64,000 nucleotides of DNA, from positions 624,673 to 688,672 of the forward strand of contig GG745354.1 of NCBI GenBank assembly GCA_000151295.1. The letters are read 5' to 3'. A model generated the notes under the pieces. The model made no database searches. It saw only the letters and a program-made list of their open reading frames with translations, and had not been told where the DNA came from. The stretch is from Allomyces macrogynus ATCC 38327 (lineage: Eukaryota; Blastocladiomycota; Blastocladiomycetes; Blastocladiales; Blastocladiaceae). The position numbers were made by a program, and so were the translations under genes. The first letter of the stretch is position 1. Every line of letters starts with the position of its first letter. Shown in pieces: positions 35,725-46,966 of this stretch.

Positions 35725-37215
35725 ACTCCTTCTCTTTCTTCCCCATTTCGTCTCTTCTGGTTCTTGGTTTGCTTTCGTTCATCTACGTAGCTCGGTCGTG
35801 CTTGTCTGTGTGTCGTCTGCGCTTTCTGTTCTCTTCGTTATTTTTTTGTGTTTGGAATGCGAATGCTCGTCTTTTCACCACTGTCGCTCTTTCGTAATCG
35901 GCCAGCCGCGAACGCGCGGTGCCAGCGGTTGCCAGGAGTTGCCCCTTAACACAGATTATGAAACGACAGTGCAAACGCGGTTTGCGTGACTTGCACGCGC
36001 CAGCCTGCAGCCGACCCCGCCCACGACCAAACGGTGCCCACTGATCCCGAACTGATCCCACACCGCGACCCTCACCTTGGCCAACGCATGAAAATTTGAA
36101 TTTCTTCCACTGCCATGTCTGCCGTCCGCGCGACCCCCACGCATCATTCCGCCACCTCCTCGCCACTCTCGCGACACGTCTTGTTGCGTTCCAGGGCCAT
36201 CGCCGTCTTCGAACAGGGCCCGGCCATGACCTTGGGGCGCACTGGTGCGCACTTCTCCTGGATGATTGGCGCTGTGCATGCTGTCAGTTTCCAGCGCGCA
36301 CGGGTCAAGGCAAGTGAAATGAAATGGCCGAGATACGCAAAAAGAACCTTGAACCAGAACGTGCCACTGAGAATAAGCAGCATACAGTTGAAGGCTACCT
36401 CATTGGAGGCGGTTAGTTGGTTTCCAGACGTGACCAAGACCAGCACGCGGAAAACGTCTTGAAGCGCAGGGGCATGAACGTCAAAGTGGAAATTGCACAC
36501 CAAAGAACCAAGGGTCAAATATCGGCAGCTTCTTATACAACGGAAGATGGCGGATGCTCCTAGGCACTGGTGGGATAAATGAACCACGACCTTGAGCAGG
36601 CTGTCGGGGCGGGGTCTGGTGTGCGGGCCATTTTGCAGGCTGGTACCGGCTCGGGCGCCTCCGGCGCTTTGATATACCAATGGCTGTGGTTGATAATGAT
36701 GGTGGGAGGACCAACCGCACAATGGAAGCAGCGTCGGGCATCTGTTGTGATGGACAGATGGGCGCCGAGGGTCACTCCGCGGGACGCCAAGCCGGCGCGG
36801 AACAGTGGAAAAGCGCGCGAAAACATGGAGGAAGTTGGTGTCGTGGTTGGCGGAGCGGTAATCCAGCAAACGGCGAGGGAAAGAGAGCAGCAAGGCGAGG
36901 AGAAGAGAGGAGACAAACCAACGATCGCGCAGATACATATCGCGTGACTCGCGTGACTAGCACGTTGGCTGATCAGCACCGCGCCGACATGACAAGCAAC
37001 TTGCAAAAAAGTCGACAAACCGATCCCACGCGATCCAACAGTTGCTTCGATCACTCTGCTTGCCCTGCACGACGACGACAACGACGACGGTGCTCCCCGT
37101 GTGGACACAGACTTGCTGCACTACATCAGCTCTGCTGCAGCTCTTGCTCGCGCGCGCAGTCCGACCCCCCTCGCACGATCACACGACGGGGCCCGCACTC
37201 TCGACGACCAGCACC
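35725..37215. other. 1.5-kb intergenic stretch without a convincing gene
   Basis: Lower GC than surrounding genes. It contains a 264-codon minus-strand open frame (36144-36938) and several plus-strand frames, none resembling a known family and none with codon use like the neighbours. The last 180 bp before NAA15 are C-rich like other leaders here. A lineage-specific gene cannot be excluded. Confidence 0.4.
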
Positions 37216-39933
37216 ATGTCCAAGAAGCACGGCAAGAGCAAGCCGGGTTCCGCAGCCAAGAAGCCCGCGTCGGCCAAGTCAGCAGCGGCCAAGCCCGCCA
37301 CGGCGCCTGCCGCGACCACCACCACGACTTCGACCACCTCCTCGGCATCCGGAAATGGCGCTGCCGCAGCAGGCAAGGTCCCGACCAAGCCGCCGATCCC
37401 CGGCGTCAAGGAGCTGCCGAGTAAGGAGGCCGCACTCTTCAAGCAAGTCTTGAAAATGTACGAGTTCAAGCAGTACAAGAAGGGCCTGAAGACTCTCGAG
37501 CAAATCCTGAAAAAGGTGCCGACGCACGGCGAGACGGTGGCGATGCGCGGCCTGTTTTTGTCGCAGCTCGACCGCCGCGACGAAGGTTACGAGCAGGTCA
37601 AGTACGCGCTCGAGCTCGACCAGACGTCGCACATTATCTGGCACGTGCACGGGCTCATGCACCGCGCCGACAAGGAGTACGACGACGCGATCAAGTGCTA
37701 CAAGGAAGCGCTCAAGATCGACGTGGTGCGTTTTGCGTTGTTGCGCTGCCTTGTTGTGTTCTTGCGGCGTGGGCGGGCGGGATTCTGTGTCCTTGGCTGT
37801 AACGCGACGCTCCACCTCGAGGAATCCAGTCGTTGATCCCCCGTATCGCCCCTCCTGGACATGTAGAACAACTTGCAAATCCTGCGCGACCTCGCCCTGC
37901 TGCAGATCCAGCAGCGCGACCTGCAGGGCTACCGCGAGACGCGGCATCGGATGCTGCCCTTTTTCCGCGGCCCGAACCAGCGCCCACAGCTGATTGGCCT
38001 GATCGTCGCCAACGCGCACATGGGTGAGTACGACGAGGCGCTGATGCTGTGGGACAAGTGCGACGAGACGTTTGTGCCGAAACCCGACGCGCGCAACTAC
38101 GAGTACTCTGAATTCCTGCTGTTCCGTGCGCACTTGCTCGAGCTTGCGGGTCGGCACGAGGACGCGCTCAAGCATCTCGAGACAATCGAGCACGTGGTGT
38201 GCGACGTGCAGTACGTCAAGGAGCGGCGCGCCGCGGCGTTGCTCGCGCTTGGCCGGCACGATCACGCCATGGAAGCGTATACGGCGCTGTTGCAGCGGAA
38301 TCCGGACAACAAGGCGTATATCACCGGGTTTGTCGCGGCGACGCGCGAGCCCGTCGTCGACGTGCTCGAAAGTCTTGCGGCCGATTACCCGAAATCGCAC
38401 CTGGTCAAAGTCATGCTGCTCGAGTCGGCCGACGCCGAGTCGGACGTGTTCCAGACGTTCCTCGCGACCTACCTCGACACGAACCTCGACAAGGGCGTGC
38501 CGTCGCTCTTCAGTAACCTCAAGTCGCTCTACACGGATGCGGCCAAGCGCGCGGCGATTGTCGCGCACTTGTCTCGTCGCGTCGAGCAAGGTAGCGAAGG
38601 CGACAAGGTGTGGACGCTCTACTATCTTGCGCAACTCGCCGACGACGCCGGCGATCTCGCGCAGGCGATGCAGTACGTCGAGTCGGCAATCGCGCAGCAC
38701 GACGACGCGTCCCGGGCCCCGCTCGAGCTGGTAATGCTGCAGGCGCGGATTCACAAGCACGCGGGCGACATTGTCACGGCGCGCGAGACCATGAACCGCG
38801 CGCGCGAAATGGACTTGAAGGACCGGTACATCAACACCAAGTGCACAAAGTACATGCTGCGCAACAACGAGGTGGAGACGGCGTATGCAACGATCAAGCT
38901 GTTTGCGCGCCCGGACTTGCCCGACTTTGTCAAGGACCTTGTCGACATGCAGTCGATGGCGTTTGCCGCCGAGTGCGGCGAGGCGTTTGTGCGACTGCGC
39001 GAGGACGGCAAGGCGCTCAAGCGGTTCCACCAGATCGTCACGCACTTTGACGAGTTTGTTGACGACCAGTTTGATTTCCATACGTATTGCCTGCGCAAAA
39101 TGACGCTGCGCGCCTACGCGGATATGCTCAAGTGGGGCGAGCACGTGCGCGACGCGCCGGCGTTCCGCCGTGCCGCGCGTGGAGCCATTCGCACCTACGT
39201 GCGCATGCACTTGCAGCGCGAGGCGCACGCGCGCGAGGTCGGTGCCGAGGCCGCGGCCGCTTCATTGACGGTTCGCCGTGAAGCCGTGGAAAAGAAGATC
39301 AAGGACCACAAGCGCAAGGAGGACAAGAAGAAGAAGGAGGGCAAGACCGTCACGCCGACCGACGCTGACCCGGACGGCGAGCAATTTGCGGTCGTTGCCT
39401 CGCCGCTCGACGCGGCCGCCAAGCTCGTACAATTGCTCGAGACGGCGTGCCCGACCGAGTTGGAAACGAACGTGCTGGCGTTTGACGTCTACGTGCGACA
39501 GGCCAAGTGGGTCCTGGCACTTCGTGCGGCCAAGCGCGCGATTGCGATCGACCCGGACCACCCAATGCCCAAGGCGCAGCTGTACGTGCTGCACCATGCC
39601 GTGCACCATGCGGGCGAGTCGATCCCGGACGCGATTCACGCCGTGCTGACCCGTGATTTGGCGGCGGTCGCGGACGCGCGCGCGTTCCCGACGTCGGCCG
39701 CTGATATTGAACCGACCGACTTGGAGAGTGCCGTGGCGGCTGCGGTGGCCGCATCTCTGGTTGGGGGTGAACCGACGCCGCGCGACGTGGTTGATGCGGT
39801 GGTTGCCCGCGACGGCGCGTGGGTTGGGATCACGTACAAGCAGGCCGAGCGCGCGGCGGCCGCGTTGGATGTCGTGGATGCCGATGCCGCGCAGGCGGTG
39901 TTGGCCAAGGCGCGCGCGGTGCTGGGGCTGTAA
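37216..39933 (+). CDS. NAA15: NAA15, auxiliary subunit of N-terminal acetyltransferase NatA
   Basis: TPR scaffold that holds catalytic NAA10 and anchors NatA at the ribosome exit tunnel. Two exons, 37216-37722 and 37867-39933, phase-0 junction (857 residues; human 866). A Lys/Ala/Thr-rich leader of about 65 residues precedes the conserved start KEAALFKQVLKMYEFKQYKKG. Then THGETVAMRGL, HVHGLMHRADKEYDDAIKCYK and, across the intron, NNLQILRDLALLQIQQRDLQ, which matches the family closely. Later landmarks are DQFDFHTYCLRKMTLRAYAD and a Lys-rich linker (KDHKRKEDKKKKEG) at about residues 645-660. No catalytic residues are expected or seen. The leader's low complexity and a possible later start are the only doubts. 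Confidence 0.96.
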
Positions 39934-40113
39934 CCCGTGTGTTGGTTGTCTGCACTTCGTTTTTGGGGACGTTGGGTGGCAGTTTTGCGTGCGGGAGTAG
40001 TGTGCGTTTGGATTTTGTCAAGGCATTTTCGTTCTGATTTCTTCTTGTTGAACGCGGTCTGCTTGGATTCGATAGTGCTGGCAGCCTGGGATTGCTGAGG
40101 AAGCCAACTGCAC

Positions 40114-40213
40114 NNNNNNNNNNNNNNNNNNNNNNNNNNNNNNNNNNNNNNNNNNNNNNNNNNNNNNNNNNNNNNNNNNNNNNNNNNNNNNNNNNNNNNN
40201 NNNNNNNNNNNNN
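40114..40213. other. Assembly gap (100 N)
   Basis: Exactly 100 N bases between NAA15 and TBCB; a placeholder gap whose true length is unknown. The TBCB start codon lies about 100 bp after it, so the promoter of that gene is partly missing. Confidence 0.99.
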
Positions 40214-40314
40214 CCCCGTCGATCGTGCTAGACATTTCTCCAACCGCCAGAAGCCCCGACAATAACGGCACACACCGCCCGCCTCTCGATCACCAACCAC
40301 CCACCCAACCAACC

Positions 40315-41260
40315 ATGATCGCCGTCCACACCGGGGGCAACCCCATTGTTACGCTGTTCGTGCAGTCCGACAACACGATTGCCTCGGAGCGCCGGTTCGA
40401 CAAGGGCCTGACGATTCCGCAGCTCAAGGTCCGCCGTGGTCATTCTTGTCATGCACCACCAAGATGCATGCTGACCTAGCGTCGGGTGTAGGCGCGGCTC
40501 GAGCCCATCACGGGTATCATGGCGCCGTCGCAAAAGATTTTGCTCTATAGCGACAAGACGCTCGTTGGACCGATTACGGGCGACGACAATGTGTTCCTCG
40601 GCGCGTTCCCGGTCGCCGACTTTATGACGCTGCGTGTACGTTGATTGGCCGTCTGTGATTCGAAGAGCGGGGCGGGAGAGCTCACGCGCGAGGTGGATAT
40701 GTAGGTGGTCGACTTGAATCCGGCGGCGAGCGCGAGAAACCAGTACAATGACCTGTCGCTCGTGGAAAAGTACGAGATGCAGGACGACAAGTACGACACG
40801 CTGCGCGGTACGCGTTCCGTCCATGACCTTCCCGCGTTTCACATTCACCACTAACCTGTCTCCCCTGACAGACACGGTGCGCGACTTCAAGCGCCGTAAC
40901 AAGCTCGGCCGGTTCGACGACGCGCGCTCCTCTGCGACAGACGACGACGACGCCGCCTACGAGGCGGCCGCGGCCAAGATCAGTGTCGGCGACCGGTGCC
41001 AGGTGGACGTGAGCACGACGGCCGACCCGAATGCGGGCACCAAGCGCGGCGTGGTGAAATTTGTGGGCAAGGTCGATTTCAAGCCGGGCCACTGGGTCGG
41101 GGTCGAGTACGACGAGCCGGTCGGCAAGCATGACGGTGCGGTACAGGGCAAGGCGTATTTCGCGGCGCGGAATAAGCACGGCGCGTTTGTGCGGCCGACA
41201 CGCGTCGAGGTTGGGGATTTCCCAGAGTTGGATCCGTTTGATGAGTTGGAGGAAATGTGA
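40315..41260 (+). CDS. TBCB: Tubulin-folding cofactor B
   Basis: Chaperone that, with cofactor E, handles alpha-tubulin during heterodimer assembly and disassembly. Four exons: 40315-40428, 40492-40635, 40705-40807, 40872-41260 (249 residues; human 244). The N-terminal half is a ubiquitin-like domain (residues about 5-90). YNDLSLVEKYEMQDDKYD links to the coiled middle RDFKRRNKLGRF, and a CAP-Gly domain spans about 155-232 (GVVKFVGKVDFKPGHWVGVE, then DEPVGKHDG and KYF-like AYFAARNKHGAFVRP). The canonical GKNDG tubulin-tail motif reads GKHDG here, a mild change also tolerated in other TBCB proteins. The protein ends FDELEEM, the acidic C-terminus that contacts alpha-tubulin and TBCE. Useful to a flagellated cell, though conserved in all eukaryotes. 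Confidence 0.95.
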
Positions 41261-41453
41261 TGTGTGAGGAATGGAACGAAGCAGCAAGATTTTGATTGTT
41301 TCCGCTCTAACGACGCGATCTGTCAGTCGGTGCCCATATTCCATTTGATGCACAACTGAACGTTGAACCATGAGCGAAACACGCTGACGAATCCAATTCG
41401 AAGCGCACACGAAAGAAATGGGTTTCATATTGCTTTTGGCCGCCATCACCTAT

Positions 41454-42295
41454 TTACAATGCTGGGCGCCATACATGCCCGTTGGCGTCGGGCGCCGTCT
41501 TCTCGTTCGCCGCGGGCGCGTCCTCGTCCGTCGTGGTGGGTCCATGGAGCGCCCGCGGCCGCTCGGTCGCAACGTGTTGGAAAACAAGGGAATACAGGAG
41601 GGGACTGCGCGGGCCGTCAGTTGCGTGGTCGGGTCGCAATCGTGTCGACGAATTTGAGAGCAAAACGTACAAATTCGCCGCGTCGGACGACTCGGTGGCG
41701 ACGCTCAGCGCAGCCTCCATTTGGCGGCGGTCGACGACGGCCGTTGGTACTTCTATATACGAATCAATTTTGCGGTCAGCGTGCAAACTTTCTCCGTGAC
41801 CAACCGCAATCGACCGAGCGCGTGCGCGCGTACGCGCGTACGTACCGTGTTCCATGACCGTCTGGGTCAATGCATAGCCGTTATACTCGAGGTACTCGCG
41901 AATCAGCGCATTCACGAGCATCGTCTCCGGCGCCGCCGTGAGCGGCGCATGTTCTGATCTGGCGTGCGGGCGCCGCGCTCGACTGTCGTGTCACGGCGCG
42001 CCGGCCGTTGGGGATTAGAGCAGGAGCGCGCCGACAGTGGACGGGCCCGGGCGCGACGGTACAGTCGGCGATTGCAGCGCGTCGACTACGTGTTTGCGCA
42101 GTGCCGACATCATGTCGCGAAGAACGCCGCGGCGCTGCAGGTCAGCGGTGACGGCTGCATACGGAGGCGGTGGGGAGCATCAGTCGTGGGAACCAGGTGG
42201 GACGTGGGACGAGGTGGACCAGGGTGCGGACCGGTCTCGAGGTCGGTTGACGACGTGGACGAGGCCGAGATGGTGCGGGTGCGCGGGAGGGTCAT
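41454..42295 (-). CDS. CEP20: CEP20/FOR20 centriolar LisH protein
   Basis: Small centriole/basal-body protein (FOPNL, FOR20) required for basal-body docking and ciliogenesis. Five-exon model: 42295-42232, 42154-42058 (end tentative), 41958-41846 (start tentative), 41752-41671, 41604-41454; 168 residues against 174 in human. After splicing the N-terminus reads AVTADLQRRGVLRDMMSALR, like the FOP/OFD1 TOF motif. Next is the LisH motif MLVNALIREYLEYNGYALTQ, then the family's VDRRQMEAALS and, rebuilt across the last intron, NFPLLYSLVFQHV (human NTIPLLYGILAHF). Only introns 1, 3 and 4 have unambiguous borders; the intron between 42057 and 41959 could shift by several bases. A Pro/Thr/Glu-rich tail ends the protein. 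No single reading frame shows more than half of this gene. Confidence 0.88.
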
Positions 42296-43250
42296 GGTGG
42301 TGGATGTCGGTCAAGGTTGATGGTTGTAGGTCAAGAGAGAGTGCAGCGGGCGGCGGCGCGCCTATATACTCGTCGCGCTCGTGGAAGAGCCGGGAGAACA
42401 GAGTGCGTTGGCCAGGTCAGACGAGGCGAGATAGAGTCGCACGCGGCTCCGCGTTCCTCCGTTTGAACTTTGGGTGAAGAGCGGTCGAACACGTCAACGC
42501 CTTGTCCCCGCATTCAATGCGCAGGCATAAAAACGCGTCGGCGTGTTCCTGGCCGTTCCGTGCAGGCCTTTCGCTGACACTGTTGCTCCGCCGCGCACAT
42601 TTCATCTCGAGCGAGGGGGGGGGGGGCACAAACGCGCTATCGAACGGCGATGGACAAACCATGAGGTGCGAGCGAGCGCAGCACCGAAAACAACCAGCGC
42701 GCCAACATTTGCGATTTATCAGCACAAACGCATGACCGCGTCACGGTGCGCGCAGGCGGCCCAAGTGACCTTGGCCGCGTTCGACGAGGTGGCAGATCGA
42801 CTTCGACCACCATCTTCCACGTCCCCAACCTGAACATCCCGGCCACTTCGCCGACGACCGGCTCTCTGCGATACTTTGCGGCAAGATGTGCTCGGGGAGG
42901 AAGCGTGCAGGCAGGCAAACGCCGAAGGCACTTGGCGCCGCAGAAGAGAACAGACCACAAACATGGCGTGTGTGCGAGACAACGGCGCCGACGCGTTTCC
43001 CAGGTTGCTTGGTTTTGCAACCGCTCACATGACTGAACGTGACGCTGCACGCACACTCGCCGCAGCGGGTCGCGCTGATGTCGCTCTCGATCGCAGTTTG
43101 CCGCGGACGACGAGCCGACATCAGCCTCATCACGACAAGGACCAGTAGCAGCACAGCGACATTGCTGCAGGACGCACCCATCCGCGATCAGCTCACGTCC
43201 CCGAATTCGCCCATCGACTCCCGACCTGCAACCACAACCCCAATCGCACC
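42296..43250. other. Divergent intergenic region between CEP20 and RPAC1
   Basis: About 950 bp with no recognisable coding sequence. It includes a 10-base G run near 42615-42625 and scattered CpG-rich segments. It should hold the promoters of both flanking genes. Confidence 0.45.
42363..42368 (-). promoter_or_regulatory. TATA-like element upstream of CEP20
   Basis: TATATA on the minus strand about 70 bp before the CEP20 start codon. Weak evidence by itself, as the motif is short. Confidence 0.3.
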
Positions 43251-44613
43251 ATGGCCGACAACTACCAGTACCAGATCCCACCAAACGTGGACCGCGAGGA
43301 ATTCATGCGCACGCGTGTTTTTGTCGAGCGCGACCAGGTCACCAACGTATGCGGCACCACCAATTGAGCACCACCGAAGACGACCGACTTGCGCTCACCC
43401 CCAAGGCCTGTCCGATCGCGTGACTTAGACGACGTCCAACGATTTGAGCGGAACCTGGGACTCCTTTGACGACCGGTGGGACTTTGACGCATGGAAGAAG
43501 GTAAACGCGGCGCCCGTCTTGACCCCCCCACGCGCCATTTCTCCCAATGCCTCTCGCTCACGCGCGACACACGCACTAGCAATTCCGTCTCGTCATCAAC
43601 CGCATGTCGTTCAACGCCGTGGAATTCGACCTGATTGGCGTGCACGCGTCGGTCGCCAACACGTTGCGCCGCATCCTGATCGCCGAAGTGCCGACCATGG
43701 CCATCGAAGACGTGTTTATCAAGAACAACACGTCGGTCATGATGGACGAGGTGTTGGCTCACCGTTTGGGTCTGATCCCGCTGCGCGCCGATGTGGGCAA
43801 GTTTGGTGAGCGTGGACCCAACGACGCGCCGACCGACTTAAACACGATCGTGCTCAATTTGAAGGTCAAGTGCGAGCGGATTCAGGGCACGCCCAAGTCG
43901 ATGCCGCGCGAGCAGCGGTTGACGAACCACACGGGTACAGGTCACCAGCAACGGTTCCAGTGTCGTGCGCATTCAACTCACGCACGTCCACCTCCCTCGT
44001 CACTAGTCTACTCGCGCGACATCATCTGGGACCCGCAGGGCGACCAGGCGACAGAACACAAGGACAACCCGATCCAGCCGGCGTTTGACGACATTGTCAT
44101 CACCAAGCTGAACCAGGGCGAGGAACTCGACATTGTCATGCACGCGCGCAAGGGCATTGGCCGCGACCACGCCAAGTACTCGCCCGTCGGCACCGCGTCC
44201 TACCGCATCATGCCCGAGATTCACATTTTGCGGCCGATTGTCGGCGACGCGGCCCACAAGTTTGCCGAGAGTTTCCCGCCGGGCGTGATTGAGATTGTCA
44301 AGAACGCGCGTGGCCAGGACGAGGCGAAAGTGGCCAACGCGCGCAAGGATACCGTCTCGCGCAATGTGTTGCGGCATCCGGAGTTCCTGGATGCGGTCAC
44401 GTTGAGTCGGAAGCGCGATCATTTCATTTGTACGTTTAGATCGGCAGCGCCTCGAGCGGGGCAGAACTGACACTCCCGCTGTTCACCTCCATAGTCAACG
44501 TCGAAACGGTCGGGTCGGTCACGCCAGCCCCGCTCATGGTGCAGGCGTTTGACGTGCTCAAGCAAAAATGCCTGAAGTTGCGCGCGTCGCTCGACAACCT
44601 GAACCTGCAGTAG
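43251..44613 (+). CDS. POLR1C: RPAC1 (AC40), shared subunit of RNA polymerases I and III
   Basis: Alpha-like assembly subunit that pairs with RPAC2/AC19 in Pol I and III. Five exons: 43251-43346, 43429-43500, 43580-43934, 44007-44429, 44495-44613 (354 residues; human 346). Core motif: FDLIGVHASVANTLRRILIA then EVPTMAIEDVFIKNNTSV and DEVLAHRLGLIPLRAD, specific to RPAC1 rather than RPB3 (which carries a zinc-binding loop not seen here). RDIIWDPQGDQ follows the third intron, then KGIGRDHAKYSPV and, across the last intron, HFIFNVETVGS. The intron at 43935-44006 is 72 bases, a multiple of three without an in-frame stop, so retention would add 24 residues instead of truncating the protein. Confidence 0.95.
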
Positions 44614-45133
44614 CGCGTCGTAGCGGTCGGCTTTTGATTGGTTTGCGTTTTCGTTTGGGATTGGTCGTGTTGGTAAATACTTTTCTTCAAGTGCTTTTGC
44701 ATCTTTCGCTTGGTCCAAGTTGGCCCAGAGGCCCAAAGGGCAGCTGCGACCTTCAATGAGTGCCAACTTCCAGCGCTCACCAATCACCATTAAAAACTGC
44801 AGAGCAAAGTACAGAGATGGACACGGCGCATAACGTTTTATTCGGCGCGATACAGGCAGCCGAGCACAGAACAAAAGCTGGAAAAAAAGCATCAACCAAT
44901 CACATGGGCAATCAAAAACGCCTTTCTCGTTGCAAAAACCGCCAAAGTACAACAAAAATTGGAGAAATGAGGGAATGCGAGCGCACATATTTTCGCACGC
45001 GCATCCACGCGCGCACGCGGGGACGAAGAGAGAAGAGCGAGAAAGCAAGAGGCGCGGTGGCGCGGTTGCGCGTCCACGAGAGGCGGCCGCCTTCGCACCC
45101 GATCAACACGAAACTCGGTGCTCGCGCATATGC
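44614..45133. other. Convergent intergenic region
   Basis: 520 bp between the converging ends of RPAC1 and the GPI-protein gene. AT-richer than the genes, with several poly-T and poly-A runs on the two strands consistent with 3' UTRs. No gene seen. Confidence 0.5.
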
Positions 45134-45829
45134 TTAGAGCAGGAGGGCAGCGCCAGCACCCATGACGACGGCGCCGACGAGCGCGTTCGGGCCGGCCTGG
45201 AAGGCGCCCGACGACTTGCCCGTGGCCGTGGCCGACGCGGCGGCAGCGGTTTCGGTGGTCTTGGAGGGGGTCGCCGAGGCGGTGGCCGATGCCGAGTTCG
45301 TCTTGGACGAGGTCGTCGTCGTCGTCGTCGACGTCTTCACGGCACCACAGTACGAGGTCTCCTCGTTCGTGTAGATACCGCGTTGCGCGGCCATGTCGGC
45401 CGAGTCGGGGCACTGCGAGAAACACGCCTTGTACTGGCCGGCCGTCTAGTAATCACAGCACGCGCAGGTCAGTCCCAGTCGCCAACTCACCAACGCCCCT
45501 GAAGGACTCCACTGGTCCGCCCAATGCAAATTTCGACGTACCTTGCACATGCACGCAAAGTAGGCCTGCTGGTCACCACCGGGGCTGCATGTGGCTGCGG
45601 GAATGGTGAGCAAAGGGAAGTATTCGTCAGCTGCGCGGCCCACTCAGACCGACTGGTGCAGAGCAGGTGAACATGACGTACCGCGCGTGTCGGAAACGTC
45701 CGACCAGCAGCGCTCAAAGACGGCGACACCGGCACACCCAGTGAGCGTGGGCTGCGGCAAGGCCTGCGCGTTGGCGACAGCGGCGTTGGCAATTGCGGCG
45801 AGCGCGACGAGAGCGGCGGCGGTCTTCAT
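45134..45829 (-). CDS. Secreted GPI-anchored eight-cysteine (CFEM-like) protein
   Basis: Three exons: 45829-45682, 45630-45542, 45445-45134; both junctions keep phase (182 residues). The N-terminal signal peptide is MKTAAALVALAAIANAAVAN-AQA. The mature part has eight cysteines spaced C-x8-C-x22-C-x11-C-x-C-x8-C-x3-C-x20-C (ACMC in the middle). A Thr/Ser/Ala-rich stalk follows, and a hydrophobic C-terminus (ALVGAVVMGAGAALLL) preceded by small residues fits a GPI-attachment signal. The CxC core and downstream spacing resemble fungal CFEM surface proteins, but the first half is spaced differently and the CFEM aspartate is not obvious, so family membership is tentative. Likely located at the plasma membrane or cell wall. 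Start chosen because only this Met begins a signal peptide. Confidence 0.8.
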
Positions 45830-46305
45830 CTTGGCTGGATGGGTTGGGTTGGTGATACTGGCGAGCCTCGGTACGTGTAGGACAAGGACGGGGGAGAACC
45901 GATGTGGGCGGGCGGAGCGAGCAGGTCTTAATAGAAAGTGGTGGTGGGTCGTCCGCCGGGGTGGCCACCCGCTCACAATGGCCAACGGTGGCGGTGCGGC
46001 TGAGCTTGGTTCCAAACCAAGTTCGACTCAAACAGGTGCCGGTCTCAGGCCAAGCCACTGCGCAAGCCACCGGTCGGGCAGGGACCAGAGCTTCTGCACG
46101 CTGCTGAGTCCACGTGCCACCGACTGTGGCGCAGCCTCTTCGCTCGACTGCGGCTGAGCGACAGGTCTGGCATGCGCCACGCGTGACCTCGTCTACCGCA
46201 CCCACCGCATCCACCCGTGGGTGGCCCGACGCGCACCACCCTCCACAACCAACGCCAACATCACGCTCCCCCAACTGTCCGACCAACTCCAGCGATCCAA
46301 CCACG

Positions 46306-46806
46306 ATGTTCGCCTTGCGCACGCCCATGATTCGCGCCGCCGCTAGCGCGCGTGCCGCCACGACCGCGCCTGCTGCCTCGCGAGGTACCGGCTCCACCAC
46401 GCACCCCCGCATCATCTCGTTCGCCTGCTGTAATCCTGGCCTATAACGCGTCTGCCCGTGTTTAGGCCTGCACTTTCTCGTCACTCTGAACGACTTCACC
46501 GACAAGGACGCGCTCGCGCGCCGCATGGCCACGCGGCCCTCGCACCTTGTGCACGCCACGGAACTGCAGCAGAAAGGCATCCTCATGTCCGGCGGTGCGA
46601 TTCTCGACGCGCCCAGCGACTCGGGAACCATGGTTGGGAGCTACATGATGTACAAGGCCGAGTCGCTCGAGCATGTGCACGAGTTGCTCAAGGACGACCC
46701 CTACGTGCAAGGGCGCGTCTGGGATTACGAGAACGCCACCATCACGCCGGTCCGGATTGCGCGATTGGGTGATGCCGTGCTCGAGGCGACGCCCAAGAAA
46801 GAGTAG
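46306..46806 (+). CDS. YCII-domain protein, probably mitochondrial
   Basis: Two exons, 46306-46429 and 46466-46806, phase-1 junction giving CC-LHFLVTLNDF (154 residues). Residues about 42-140 form a YCII-like ferredoxin-fold domain: LVTLNDFTDKDALARRMATR, SHLVHATELQQKG, a Gly-rich turn, then a C-terminal LKDDPYVQGRVWDYENATIT. The N-terminal 35 residues are rich in Arg, Ala and Thr without acidic residues, like a mitochondrial presequence. YCII proteins are small dimeric enzymes or enzyme-like proteins whose substrates are mostly unknown, so no reaction is assigned. It converges on NAA25 with only 160 bp between stop codons. Confidence 0.85.
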
Positions 46807-46966
46807 GTAAGTCAGACGGCCGTGTGAAGTGTGGATTTCATTGATTTGATGCATTCTTTGTTGTATTTGATGGCACGACACGACCACGGCCCCCCAAAAT
46901 GGATCGAAACGCGTCTTTCTCTCCAAAACTCGAGCAAGCTCCCCACCCACGTACATGCACGACCCT

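Noticed and set aside
36144..36938. 264-codon minus-strand frame with some hydrophobic stretches
   Set aside because: No recognisable family, codon use unlike neighbours, and it sits in a low-GC intergenic region. Kept only as a remote possibility.
43251..44613. RPB3 (Pol II) as the identity of this alpha-like subunit
   Set aside because: The sequence DVFIKNNTSVMMDEVLAHRL and the GDQ loop match RPAC1; the RPB3 cysteine loop is missing.
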